Origin: Uloborus plumipes
Taxonomy: Eukaryota > Arthropoda > Arachnida > Araneae > Uloboridae
Length of the DNA: 64,000 bases
Assembly (NCBI GenBank): GCA_038373865.1
Contig: JAXGGA010001111.1
Coordinates: 104,936 to 168,935 of the forward strand
Reading direction: 5' to 3'
Position numbers and translations under genes: made by a program. Positions 28,301 through 35,190 of the stretch are shown piece after piece; positions within the stretch are counted from its first letter, which is position 1; each line of letters opens with the position of its first letter. The notes beneath the pieces are model-generated. The model had not been told where the DNA came from and ran no database searches. It worked only from the letters and a program-made list of their open reading frames with translations.

Positions 28301-30273
28301 TATTTTTCACTGCATATACAGGGGTGATTGTGTTCCGGTATTTTACCGGATTTCCGGTATTTTCATGATCGATTCTGGTATTTTCATGCTCGAAAATACC
28401 GGAAATAAAAGATTTTTAATTATGCTTTTGTCTTCCCACCTTCAGTATTTTTATTATTTTTCGAATTTTCGGGGATTTTCCGATAATTACTAATAATATT
28501 CATCGAACAAAAATGTTAAGATGAAATTCTTTTTTTTTTAACAAAAAACTATTTGAAACTATTCGAATGTATGAAATGTTTTGTTTGTTTATGAAAGGCA
28601 ATTTATTTTGAAATACGTATAATTATAAAATTAGGTGTGCTTAAATACTAGGGGCCTTGGTTTTTGAAAAAAGCACCCCCCCCCCCCACACACACACATT
28701 TTCTTTTCAAAACTTTCAGGTATTTTTTCATGAACTCACAATCACCCCTGATATAATAGTCTAAGAGCTAGCAACATTTTCAAGTGACAATTTTAAGACC
28801 TCTGGCTCTTTAATATATCTTTTCTTATGCTCTTCTAAGCAGTGTGCGGGGTGTCTGGGGGCTGAGAATGGCATTTTTTACTGCCCATCACATTTTTGTA
28901 GTAAAAATGGTAACCATTTTGGAGCAATTAGAAACTTAAGCCTTTTGTAAGTATGTCATGTAATATATCAATGAAAAGGTCTATTTCTTGCTTTCACAAT
29001 GTTTTTTAAATTTTCTTTCTACTATAATTATAAAGAATTTGCATGTATAAACTTGGTTTTTTGTGTTTTTTTAACAGCTCAGTATTTCGTACAATTTTAG
29101 AAGTAGAAATCTAAAACTTGGTAGGATTACTTTTCTTGTCACATGCGTTCTTCACACCAATTTTTGTGAAAATCGGAAATGTATCGCCGAGTTGTCAAAA
29201 AATTTAGCGAAAAAAATTTTTTGAATTTGAGTTCAATTTGGCACTATTGGGGATATTTTGCAAAAAAATCCACTAAATGATGTTAAAATCTGCAATATTT
29301 AGAAAATGAATCAACTTTTTTTTTTGCATTGATTCGTGGCAAACTAGCAATGTAAATGCTTGAATTGTTATCTTGCTCACTCTAAGGCATTATTTTAACA
29401 CTTAAAGCATCTATTATGAAATTTAAATGTAAAGGAAGTAGTGTAAGGTTCACACTAGATTTTTTGTTTTTAGCTATTAATCTGCTTTATGCTACATTAT
29501 ATTTGCTTAATTTGAAGTAATTATGCTTGCTTCTAGATGGTAATGTTCATTTTATGTAACCAAAGGAGAAACTTATACTGGAAATTTAGGTTCAATGGGT
29601 AACTGTTTGGATTTCAAAATGTCTTGATAGTTAATGTGAAATTCAGCATTATGCTCCTCATTGGTATTTATTTGAATGACAGATATACTGTCTGTTTGCG
29701 TATTGTGCGCCTGGGAGCCACAGACGCTTCCATCTGAAAAAGGGGAGATAAGTTTAGGATGCGCACTTCCCGATGCCTTCAGCTTTTGTTCGCTTACTAC
29801 TTCCTCGTTGCTTTTCCCCCCTATTTCGAGAAAGTCCGAAGAGACTTGGCGCGTGCGCAGATGTCTCGGAGGTTGCACGAAAAAATTTTAGACAGTAACT
29901 AGTTATTTAACAATCGTAAATTAAAAAAACTAACAACAACTTAAGGGCCTAGCTGGTTTATCTATAAATCACTGATTATCGAGCTGTAAGTTTAACAATT
30001 TACTCTTTTTCATATTGTGGTCAATTTATTTAGAGCTAAAAGTTGTTAAGAATTTATATTTTAATTTAATGATTTGTTTTTCTTTTAATGTTTAGTGAAA
30101 GAAAGATCACAGAAGAGTATCAGAAGTCTCTATCTTTTGTTGTCAGATTGATTTCAATCTATGCTGTTATTGTTATCTACTTCCATACAATATGGTGTCC
30201 TGATAAGTGTTGTGGATATCTAGACCGATCCAGAAATGTGGTACAGGAAAATGGAAGGCTTGAAATAAATTAA
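1252..30273 (+). CDS. Serinc: Serine incorporator (Serinc/TMS/TDE family), 5' partial, nine exons
   Basis: Serinc proteins are multi-pass membrane proteins linked to lipid scrambling and to serine-derived lipid synthesis. Nine exons are seen: 1252-1352, 1454-1549 (or 1454-1528), 4505-4654, 8026-8142, 10251-10383, 12345-12396, 19152-19182, 23745-23892 and 30096-30273. Every junction has AG/GT borders and the phases agree throughout, giving about 334 codons. Family landmarks are the NEKDGVVYNYSFLH block (human family form NEKEGVQYSYSLFH), an IMM.L..W helix after it, a loop and helix ending YRTWSIIASE, and a paired tryptophan motif after the second helix. The 5' exons with the N-terminal membrane segments lie before the window. 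About 15 residues expected between exons 2 and 3 are missing, so a small exon may be overlooked or truly absent. The introns hold many transposons. Low similarity suggests a divergent member. Function is inferred from family only. Confidence 0.85.
1454..1549 (+). CDS. Serinc: Serinc exon 2 (two possible donors)
   Basis: The exon encodes a hydrophobic helix (VVSLVAVMAALVFIIIQ and on) matching the VVGMIGAALFILIQ helix of the family. A consensus donor GTGAGT lies at 1529. A weaker donor GTGATG at 1550 is in the same phase and adds REWCYKW, which keeps the W-x3-W spacing of the family motif HSWNESW. I favour the longer form on that alignment; either end joins exon 3 in frame. Confidence 0.7.
2560..2734. 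mobile_element. hAT-type MITE, G-run family, copy 1
   Basis: The 175-bp element is flanked by an exact 8-bp duplication AACTTAAC (2552-2559 and 2735-2742). Ends are CAGGCCCGTCATTT and the complement of CAAGGACGTCATTT. It carries long G and C runs near the left end. Two further copies lie at 46633-46804 and 55249-55420. It is in Serinc intron 2. Confidence 0.85.
3828..4378 (+). mobile_element. Helitron-like 3' fragment (family H1)
   Basis: This matches the 3' half of the Helitron-like elements at 48874-51264 and 61869-63597. Shared parts are the TTGGGGTTGCATTCGAATG block, a GCGCGACCACTTGGC block, the GTGTGGGGTCCATA block, and the end with a GGCAAAGCC hairpin followed by GGGTACCGATAG and a T. 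The 5' half is absent. It lies in Serinc intron 2. Confidence 0.65.
4505..4654 (+). CDS. Serinc: Serinc exon 3
   Basis: The exon has a TTTGTAG acceptor and a GTGAGT donor, phase 1 at both ends. It encodes a hydrophobic segment (CLTSLVILSATGYGF), a short loop with EWCSHN, and a second helix NAVLCLFLSIVC. This corresponds to the two helices around the cysteine and asparagine loop (DGCTENKFFISINLILC) of the family. Confidence 0.85.
4730..5813. mobile_element. hAT element with CATCGATG arrays
   Basis: The 1084-bp element has termini TAGGGGTGCGAC and GTCGCAGCCCTA and an exact 8-bp duplication TCTGATAG (4722-4729 and 5814-5821). Both subterminal regions hold many copies of the palindrome CATCGATG, often as AAACATCGATGTTT. 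No transposase is seen, so it is non-autonomous. It lies in Serinc intron 3. Confidence 0.9.
7885..7913. repeat. 13-bp perfect hairpin
   Basis: ACGAGGTGTGTGC is followed by TAT and then by its exact reverse complement, giving a 13-bp stem with a 3-base loop inside Serinc intron 3. The rest of 5822-8025 shows no gene or repeat I can name. The stem is too short for a usual microRNA precursor. Confidence 0.5.
8026..8142 (+). CDS. Serinc: Serinc exon 4
   Basis: The exon has a TTCTAG acceptor and a GTAAAT donor, phase 1 at both ends. It encodes FLRDAEENPVFVLFQAALL followed by SAYVLYRTWSIIASEY. Together with the end of exon 3 it aligns without gaps over 33 residues to the human stretch ending TMYLTW, including the proline in the loop. 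Confidence 0.9.
9506..9960. mobile_element. hAT element with CGGGCTCGG arrays
   Basis: The 455-bp element has termini TAGAGATGAGCC and the complement of TAGAGATGAGTTCGG and an exact 8-bp duplication ATGTAAGA (9498-9505 and 9961-9968). Its ends are GC-rich arrays of CGGGCTCGGGC and the complement CGAGCCCG, sharply unlike the AT-rich host intron. No transposase is present. Confidence 0.9.
10251..10383 (+). CDS. Serinc: Serinc exon 5
   Basis: The exon follows AAATTTTAG and ends in phase 2 before GTAAGA. It encodes a polar loop (ADPKSSGDEVLEQYCG) and the helix NNDIICYVGIFMAFVAV, matching the DNFIGLFVFVLCLLY helix of the family. Confidence 0.85.
11764..12173. mobile_element. pogo/Tigger-like MITE
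   Basis: The 410-bp element has inverted ends TAGTACGGAACC..TTATCCGGG and CAGTACAGAACC..TTATCCGGG, flanked by TA on both sides. Internal copies of CCCGGTTTTCTGG follow. The ends resemble pogo/Tigger elements; no transposase remains. It lies in Serinc intron 5. Confidence 0.75.
12345..12396 (+). CDS. Serinc: Serinc exon 6 (short)
   Basis: This 52-base exon lies between a GCTTTCAG acceptor and a GTAAGT donor. In the phase set by exon 5 it reads TFSVSKSAFKIGVGLPSS without a stop. It falls in the serine-rich cytosolic loop of the family (position of SIRTSTNSQ). The call rests on splice sites and phase, not on strong similarity. Confidence 0.7.
13203..14358 (+). repeat. Interspersed repeat family Y, copy 1
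   Basis: The segment starts GGGGACCGAGCCCGCTCGG and matches 40042-41130 closely over about 950 bases; part of it recurs at 52872-53103. Its tail (ACCGTTTTCGAGATCC, AAATAAATAAATATA) continues after the palindromic element as TATACAAGAATTGCTCG at 17333. No coding region is recognised. The tail resembles the 3' end of a non-LTR retrotransposon or SINE, but the class is not proven. Confidence 0.6.
14359..17325. mobile_element. 3-kb palindromic (fold-back) element
   Basis: Two arms of about 1.42 kb (14359-15776 and 15903-17325) are near-identical reverse complements around a 126-bp spacer. The termini read GAGCGATTCCATACC and the element is flanked by TATA on both sides (a 2- or 4-bp duplication). 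Each arm holds a 77-codon ORF starting MRKMAAKMAKNAF, with no match I recognise. The element interrupts the tail of repeat Y copy 1. The spacer carries a further rearranged copy of arm sequence around AATCACAAGATTGGG. Confidence 0.8.
17376..19151. other. Intron stretch without recognised gene
   Basis: This part of Serinc intron 6 has no supported exon. Around 17735-17960 there is a higher-GC block after an ACAAAT triplication (GATGACCAGC, GGGCCCAACTGGGC) that looks like the 3' part of an interspersed repeat, class unknown. Simple repeats occur around 18090-18135. Confidence 0.4.
19152..19182 (+). CDS. Serinc: Serinc exon 7 (31-base microexon)
   Basis: A TTTTTAG acceptor and a GTAAGA donor frame 31 bases reading DCLDCCCNSEG in the phase set by exon 6, and the remaining base joins exon 8 in frame. 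It adds a cysteine-rich patch to the cytosolic loop. Support is splice sites plus phase continuity on both sides. Confidence 0.65.
19304..19629. mobile_element. piggyBac-type MITE
   Basis: The 326-bp element is flanked by TTAA on both sides. Its ends are CCCATTAATGCC and the complement of CCCATTCATGCC. TTAA targets with CCC-starting ends are typical of piggyBac. No transposase is present. Confidence 0.8.
20038..23443. mobile_element. hAT element with CCGGATATCCGG arrays
   Basis: The 3.4-kb element has termini TAGGGATGGACCGGATA and its complement, with an exact 8-bp duplication CTTCAAAT (20030-20037 and 23444-23451). Clusters of CCGGATATCCGG and shorter forms lie at both ends (20060-20140 and 23250-23430). 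The AT-rich interior has no transposase I can recognise. It occupies most of Serinc intron 7. Confidence 0.85.
22281..22454. mobile_element. TIR MITE nested in the hAT element
   Basis: The ends CAGTCAAGTCTCAATAGCTC and the complement of CAATCGAGTTTCGATAACTC form an imperfect 20-bp inverted repeat. TA precedes the left end; the right flank is AA. This resembles a degraded pogo/Tigger-type MITE inserted in the larger hAT element. Confidence 0.55.
23745..23892 (+). CDS. Serinc: Serinc exon 8 (most conserved)
   Basis: The exon follows AAATTTTAG and ends in phase 2 before GTATTG. It encodes an acidic linker, the family signature NEKDGVVYNYSFLH, and a helix CFATMFIMMQLFKW. In human SERINC3 the same region reads NEKEGVQYSYSLFH, then CLASLYIMMTLTSW. 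This is the strongest evidence for the family. Confidence 0.95.
23949..24055 (-). repeat. Fragment of Helitron-like family H1
   Basis: About 105 bases (TCTGGTATGGACCCCACACT to GGAGTGAGCAAGGT) match the complement of the H1 3' half. A second copy in the same orientation lies 2.2 kb downstream at 26145. Confidence 0.6.
24195..25949. mobile_element. hAT element, non-autonomous or decayed
   Basis: The 1755-bp element starts CAGTGGTGGCCAACC and ends GGTTGGCCACCCCTG, with an exact 8-bp duplication TTTTAGCA (24187-24194 and 25950-25957). A GCACGCGTGCC palindrome follows the left end. Interior ORFs are short and not recognised. Confidence 0.9.
26145..26625 (-). mobile_element. Helitron-like family H1 fragment
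   Basis: This is an inverted copy of the H1 3' half, lacking the last roughly 130 bases with the hairpin and CTAG end. It carries the GGTATGGACCCCACACT, GGAGTGAGCAAGGT and CACAAGGGGAGGTGCAC landmarks. It lies in the last Serinc intron. Confidence 0.65.
26726..27621 (+). mobile_element. mariner element with internal deletion
   Basis: Inverted ends of about 25 bp (CGAGGGTGAATCAAATATAA) are flanked by TA. The transposase remnant starts near 26880 (MSEQEVPPSIAQR), has an in-frame stop after about 43 codons, and jumps near 27190 from the helix-turn-helix half to the C-terminal catalytic half, where HDNARP and PCDFHVFGPLKE are visible. About 400 bases of the middle appear deleted compared with a usual 1.3-kb mariner, and the C-terminal part needs frame changes. 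It cannot encode an active enzyme. Confidence 0.85.
26880..27536 (+). pseudogene. Decayed mariner transposase
   Basis: N-terminal residues starting MSEQEV run to a TGA near 27009. The block VFAWHKQFVEGRERVE follows in the same frame, then a stop near 27193. The C-terminal half from HDNARP to NWLQTRP is split between two frames. The central catalytic region is missing. Confidence 0.75.
27938..28122. mobile_element. Short pogo-like MITE
   Basis: The 185-bp element has imperfect inverted ends (CAGTTGACGCTC and the complement of AATTCGACGCTT) flanked by TA on both sides. Internal TATAAAGACCATC-like and GATGGTCTTTA segments are also inverted. No coding capacity. Confidence 0.6.
28319..28750. mobile_element. 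hAT-like element with CCGGTATTTT repeats
   Basis: Ends are CAGGGGTGATTGTG and TCACAATCACCCCTG. CCGGTATTTT and related units repeat near the left end, and a C run with CACACACA lies near the right. Flanks share ATATA but no clean 8-bp duplication is visible, so the class is by resemblance. Confidence 0.65.
29160..29462 (+). repeat. Helitron-like family H1 fragment
   Basis: This diverged copy covers the segment from CGCCGAGTTGTCAAA through TTGCTCACTC, AAGGAAGTAGTGTAAGG to the AGATTTTTTG block of H1. It lacks the terminal hairpin. Confidence 0.55.
30096..30273 (+). CDS. Serinc: Serinc terminal exon
   Basis: The exon follows TTTAG and completes the codon left by exon 8. It encodes a short loop, a last helix (FVVRLISIYAVIVIYFHTIW), and a polar tail of about 28 residues with PDKCCGYLDRSR, then TAA at 30271. 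The tail extends beyond the point where human family members end. The intron before it is 6.2 kb and holds five recognisable mobile elements or fragments. Confidence 0.85.
30264..30269 (+). promoter_or_regulatory. Possible poly(A) signal overlapping Serinc stop region
   Basis: AATAAA lies within the last codons and directly before the TAA. It could serve as a cleavage signal, giving a very short 3' UTR; other AATAAA-like motifs occur further on. Confidence 0.3.
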
Positions 30274-31000
30274 GGTATAAAAGGGGGTGACCAATGTCTT
30301 CTTTAAAGACAGGTTTTATGTGTAACTATATGGCAGAAATAATGTTTGAAACATTTTATTTGCTGGTGGGAGAAGTAGGAGAAAAATATTCAAAAAATGA
30401 TTTGTTTTTCAGCAGATTTATTAATGAAAACTTATATGAAATAAGATTTGTACACAAAAGTAGAATTAAAAATAACAACAATTTATTCATAAATCTTGCA
30501 AATAAGTGCATACATCCAAGTGCAATTGGCAAATGTAACCAAATATATTTTTCTGAAAAACTTCTGATTTTTTTTGTTATTTTTATATATTTAACATTCT
30601 TATAGAATTAATATTGTTAGGCTATTTTAAAAGTTTTATTGTGTTTATCTCCCTCCATAGGGTAAAAAAACAAATAAAAGATCTAAAAGATAGAACAAAA
30701 AAACAAAAATTTTACAAAGTTTTATGGTATTTAACTCTCAGAAGATATTGTATTGATTTCCAACTTTATGCATTACTTTTTTTTACTTACATTTCTTTTG
30801 AAAGTGATAGCGCCATTGAATTAAATTTTTATGTGCCAAACATTTCTGTACAACAATTCAATTAGATGCATGGTGATTTAAATTGAATTTTAAACCTTCA
30901 AGTAGTGCAAGTTGTTTAAAGCATATTTTAATACTAACAGCAGAAATTCACATGAATTATTTTTTGCTCTATTTTAGTTTGTTCACTAGTTTATAATTTA
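30274..31000. other. Serinc 3' flank
   Basis: AT-rich sequence with ORFs of 83 to 103 codons that show no recognised motif and have low-complexity composition. It may include the Serinc 3' UTR. I see no gene. Confidence 0.5.
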
Positions 31001-32340
31001 CCAGCTGACCCGGCCACGCGTTGCTGTGGCTAAGGTATGGGTTAAACTATAATGTTTTAATTGAAACGAAAAACTTTATTACCGTTATAGAGATAAACTT
31101 TATATAGATATGAATTTGAGGTCAAAATATGAAAACAATCGAACAAAAATTTCCTAAGTTTGCTAGAAACAAAAAATCAACAAAAAATGTAGCATTTTAG
31201 TACTTAGAAATATTATATTCAAGCTTGTAACAATTGAGTTTATTAAAAATTTGCTAATTGCTATTGTAACATTTTATTTTTTAATGTAACATTTTATTTT
31301 TTAATAATGTAGGTAGGGTAGATAATTAACCAATATTATTCGTTATTTTTTGAAATATAAGCTTTTTTAATTTCAGTTTAACTCAACACTAATCGGTGCA
31401 CAATATTCTTTGTTAATCTGTCTCTGGTAAACAAAAATAGATTGGACGGTTTTCCCACACGGGAGCAAGCGACTTATAGTTGCCCATGGGGGAAAAACAT
31501 GGATTTTCTAAATCTAAACCGCAAATTGACATTGTTTGTCCTTGGGACTTATTAATGGACAGGGCGAAAGCTAAACGAATTGGAAACTGTAGCCTTTTGA
31601 AGGGTATTGAAGATTCTGACGGTGTTATTGGGATACGTGGCAACAGAACTACTTCATCTTTAAACTTGCCAGTCAATATGATTGCCTCAATAATGTTCCC
31701 GGTGATTTTTTTTATACCTAAACGCGCACCATTGCATAATCTCGGTGGATTTAAATTACGTAGAAGAACTATGGGTGAACCAATCTTTAACCGCAGATTA
31801 TGTGGTGGCATTCCGGGTATGGTTAAAGAATTTTAGCCAAGAATACAGAAAAGCTGGTAGCTAAATAGATAATTTGCAATAAAAAATATATTGCGGTGCT
31901 AAATTAAGATAAAAACTAGCCTATCATTTAAGTTGGACTAAACTGAAACTGCGTGCAAAATTTGGTTAAAATCGGTTCAGTAGCTGAGGAGTCCATTGGA
32001 CACAAACACAGGGACACGTAATTTTTATATGTTATAAGAAAGATTATTACCTGTTTACAGCGCTCCAGAAGCTGCCAGAATGTGTGCTTTATGTCGCTCA
32101 GCCATGGAGGTGTCAAAAAAGGCTTAGAAAAAAGGCTTAGCAAAGAACACAGAAAAGTTGGTAGCTAAATACATAATTTGCAATAAAAAATATATTGCGG
32201 TCCTAAATTGAGATAAAAACTGTCCTATCATTTAAGTTGGACCAAACTGAAACTGCGTGTAAAATTTGGTTAAAATCGATTCAGTAGCTGAGGAGTCCAT
32301 TGGCCACAAACACAGGGACACGTAATTTTTATATATTAAG
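31001..32340. repeat. Interspersed repeat with helicase insert and tandem 3' copies
   Basis: It starts CAGCTGACCCGGCCACGCG, a form common at ends of arthropod interspersed repeats. Two direct copies of a roughly 200-base 3' segment follow (about 31840-32036 and 32138-32338), each with TTGCAATAAAAAATATATTG, GCTGAGGAGTCCATTGG and GGGACACGTAATTTTTATAT. A Helitron helicase fragment lies between start and tails, on the opposite strand. Exact class unknown; the tails look like those of RTE-type or SINE elements. Confidence 0.55.
31390..31811 (-). pseudogene. Helitron helicase C-terminal remnant
   Basis: The 132-codon frame shows PIF1-type helicase C-terminal motifs: [30 protein letters not shown] and [13 protein letters not shown], then NPCFS. 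After NPCFS the frame shifts: the expected block with ACSRVGKPS is present in another frame, explained by extra C bases in the run near 31488 and another small indel. No replication-initiator domain is nearby, so this is a fragment of a rolling-circle transposon. Confidence 0.85.
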
Positions 32341-32550
32341 ATTATCTGAGATTGGACAATCTTATATGTTGCAATTTAAAAAGAAAAATATATGAAGAGC
32401 ACAGGAAAAAACAGCCTGTTGCTAAAGGTTTGTATTATTATTATTTTTTTAATATTTAGCATAAATTAAAACAAATTACTTTAAGTATTTTTTCTTATAT
32501 GGATTCCTAGCAAATTACTTTCTTTTGACCCCCCTCCCCATTTTAAAAAC

Positions 32551-32918
32551 TGTTCTGTTTGTCTAGTGATGAATAACCGCAGAGACGGTTTGCATTAGCA
32601 CGCTAGACTTTAATTAACATTTAAAATAGCGGTCACAACACATTTAACATAAACACTTCACACAGATCTATATTAAGACATTATTAGCATGCACTGATGA
32701 CATGATGCCAAGCGTCTCGTGATCGTCGTGTTGTTCTTCTCTCGTGAGCTCCGAACTCGATTACAGTTAATCTCCTATAATACAGTTACAGTTAGTCTGT
32801 TCCCAGGTAGCAAAAAAAAGTTTTAACGTTTTATAAACGTTTTTAATCTGTTGTCACAACATTAATAACCATTTTACAACCATAAAAAAATGAAGAGTAC
32901 TACTTGGGTTATTACACA
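32551..32918 (-). repeat. 3' LTR of the LTR element
   Basis: It matches 35504-35723 plus 38526-38554 with scattered differences, and is interrupted by a 107-bp MITE at 32802-32908. The polypurine tract abuts it at 32919. Confidence 0.85.
32802..32908. mobile_element. 107-bp MITE inside the 3' LTR
   Basis: Ends CCCAGGTAGCA and the complement of CCCAAGTAGTA; the flanks are TT on both sides. The other LTR has an uninterrupted GTTATTAC at this position, which proves the insertion and its 2-bp duplication. The ends match the element at 61052-61432. Confidence 0.8.
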
Positions 32919-32931
32919 TCTCCCCCCTTTT
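32919..32931 (-). promoter_or_regulatory. Polypurine tract of the LTR element
   Basis: On the - strand AAAAGGGGGGAGA directly precedes the TGTGTAAT start of the 3' LTR. This is the usual site for plus-strand priming in LTR elements. Confidence 0.8.
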
Positions 32932-33550
32932 AAAGGTTAAGTTTCTGGGGTGGGCGAACAGTCCTACCACTTCTGGTAACATAGCACTTTGGAAACTGAA
33001 CCTGAGGAGAACTGCGGGTTGATGGTAAGCCACCTGGAGAACCTGGAGTACTTCCAGTAGAATCCGGCACTAGACGATCGGAAGTATCATCTATGTCTGC
33101 ATTCGGCTCTGGCTCTGGCGAGAAATCTGGAGATGGCATCAGATGCTTCTTGTTTCTTCTGTAAACTCTTTCCCTAGACTGGATCAGCGGTGTTGGGAGA
33201 AGTGGTTCATGTCTGTTACTTGATTCCGTTATACAAGATGTACAATTTTTCACTTTCTCTTCGATGTCTTTACTAATATTTGGCCAATAAACTGCACATC
33301 TGGCACGTGCCCTGCATTTGGTAATCCAAAGATGACCTTCATTAATTTTTTCCAAAATTATTCGTTGTAACCCTTTTGAAACGATTATTCGAATGCCTCT
33401 CATGAGCAATCTGTTCTGAAGCGAGATTTCGTATCTCAGAGGGCAGAAATTCAGGCAAGATGAGTCTACTTTGCTTTTCTCTGGCCATCCTTCTAAGATG
33501 TATTTAGTTAACATCTTGCATGTTGGATTTTTTTCTTGCTCTTGCTTCAA
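32930..33550 (-). pseudogene. Gypsy integrase remnant with catalytic core deleted
   Basis: The 206-codon frame contains an H2C2-type zinc-binding region (HLW..KCRARAR..VYWPNI and NCTSC) followed directly by a serine/proline-rich tail (SPEPEPN, GSTPGSPGG) and a VTRSGR block. The D,D-35-E core that should lie between the two is absent, so the protein could not integrate DNA. Confidence 0.8.
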
Positions 33551-33619
33551 TTGAGAAAGTCTATGTGGAACTATGGGAATAGTGTCCGTGATTTGTCAAA
33601 CGAAAAGCTCAACTTCTTC

Positions 33620-34063
33620 CTATAAATCAAAGTTTGGATCTTCTTGTTGATGAAGTGACCAGGATAGGGCATCAGCTGTTAATAGATTTTTTCCGGGAGT
33701 ATGAAAAACATCAAAGGAGTATCTTGTTAGTCTCATTTTGAATCTTTGGAGACAAGGAGAGAGATTATCCAGTGATTTCCTCATCAATATAGGTTTGTGG
33801 TCAGTTTCCAGAAAGAATTTTGTACCAATCAGGTAATTGGAGAACTTTTCACATGCCCATGTTAAGGCTAGTGCTTCTTTTTCTATTTGGGCATAACATT
33901 GCTCTGTATGTGTTAAAGTTCTTGATGCATATGCAATTACCTTCATCGTAGAATCTTCCTGTTTCTGGCACAGTATAACCCCTAGTCCATAGGATGAAAC
34001 ATCAGCTGTTACGGTAGACAGTTTGTTTGGGTCGAAAACTGTAAGTACAGGTTCAGATGTCAT
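33620..34063 (-). pseudogene. Gypsy RNase H region
   Basis: The 147-codon frame matches the RNase H-like region that follows reverse transcriptase in Ty3/gypsy elements: TADVSSYGLGVILCQ, AYASRTLT, EKEALALTWACEKF and ETDHKPI, ending near TADALSWS. Upstream on the - strand, remnants of the last part of reverse transcriptase (a QLLGMANYSARFIPNF-like block) can be read to about 34250. The catalytic palm with its aspartates is missing. Confidence 0.85.
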
Positions 34064-34279
34064 TATGTCAGACTTGCTTTAATTTTCTTAATGCATCCCA
34101 AATAAATTGATTTTTAGAAGACAGCAATGAAATCAAGGAAGCCATGACATCTGAAAAATTAGGAATAAATCTTGCTGAATAGTTGGCCATTCCTAGCAAC
34201 TGTTTAGCTCTGTCTTATTTTTAGGAGGCTGGAAATCTTGTATGTCTGAGCATGCTTCAGTACTTTTTGTAATTTATCG

Positions 34280-34390
34280 CTCAGCATCACAGAAAAATCA
34301 GCACTGCTGTCAATTTTAAATTTGATCGATTTTCTCAATATTTTGATAGGGACCACCCAATCATCACAATCTTGTTTACTTTCCCCTCAG
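34280..34390 (-). pseudogene. Aspartic protease remnant of the LTR element
   Basis: A short stretch reads KFKIDSSADFSVM on the - strand. It resembles the retroviral-type protease active site, but the usual DSG or DTG is DSS here. Stops follow soon after. Confidence 0.6.
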
Positions 34391-34439
34391 CCTACATCAC
34401 CAACTTCATTGTGAATTTCATTTACTCTTTTAATAGGAC

Positions 34440-35190
34440 ATAAACAAACCTTTTCCCAGTGTCCTTTTTTCTGCATTTTTGACAGAGAGACTCCTTTGCT
34501 GCACAGAATTTTCTTTCGTGCTTCTGTTTTCCACACCATTTGCAATTTTCAGTTGTTTTGATTTTATCTGACCCCTTATGAACCTATGTTTTATGTTTCG
34601 AAAAGTAATTTGTTTTCTTGCCTTTTTGTTTGTTGCTGGAAATTTCTTTCACGGATGGGTTTTCACATGTTAAAAATTCTTGCTGCTTTTAGACGGATTC
34701 AGATAGTCGAACTTTTTCTATTGCTTTACTTAGAGTAAATTCCGCATCTAGTTGGAGTCTTTCACTTAGATTCTTATCTCGAATCCCCACAACAATTCTA
34801 TCGCGTACCAGTTCATCATGCAGTGGCTCATAATCACAATGTTCTGCCAGTGCATGTAGATCTGTAATGAAATTATTCAGACTCCCCTTCTTTCTGGGTT
34901 CTCTGGTTGAATCCTGCTCGTTCGAAGATTGTATTTCGTTTTACAATAAAATGTTCTGTGAACCTTTTCACGACTAGCTCAAAATCAATTTTCTCTTCTT
35001 CTGATAAATCAAAAGATGTGTATATGTCTTCCGCTTTGTCCCCCATAAAATATATTAACGCATTAACTTGTTCTTCGCCCGACTGTTTATTTAGTCCGGA
35101 ATCGAAACAAAATCTTTCAAAACGCTGTTTCCATTTCAACCAAAGAATTGGTGCAGAAAATGAAAATGTTTCTGGAGGAGTTACATGATA
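34440..35190 (-). pseudogene. Gag remnant with CCHC zinc knuckle
   Basis: An 88-codon frame (34873-35139) has gypsy Gag features: WKQRFERF, EEQVNALIYFMGDKAED and a helical tail. The frame shifts near 34890 and continues to a zinc knuckle CKWCGKQKHERKFC near 34500-34540, with a second, shifted CQKC knuckle. Two or more frameshifts break the gene. Confidence 0.8.

Noticed and set aside
29573..29891. Overlapping ORFs on both strands (101 and 71 codons) before the last Serinc exon
   Set aside because: The region has more balanced composition, but neither frame shows a recognised domain and no splice sites join it to Serinc.
30294..30865. ORFs of 103 and 83 codons after the Serinc stop
   Set aside because: Composition is AT-driven, no motif or splice support, and they lie in the likely 3' UTR or flank.
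32930..35190. Active retroviral or retrotransposon polyprotein
   Set aside because: Frames are broken, and the reverse transcriptase palm and integrase core are missing.
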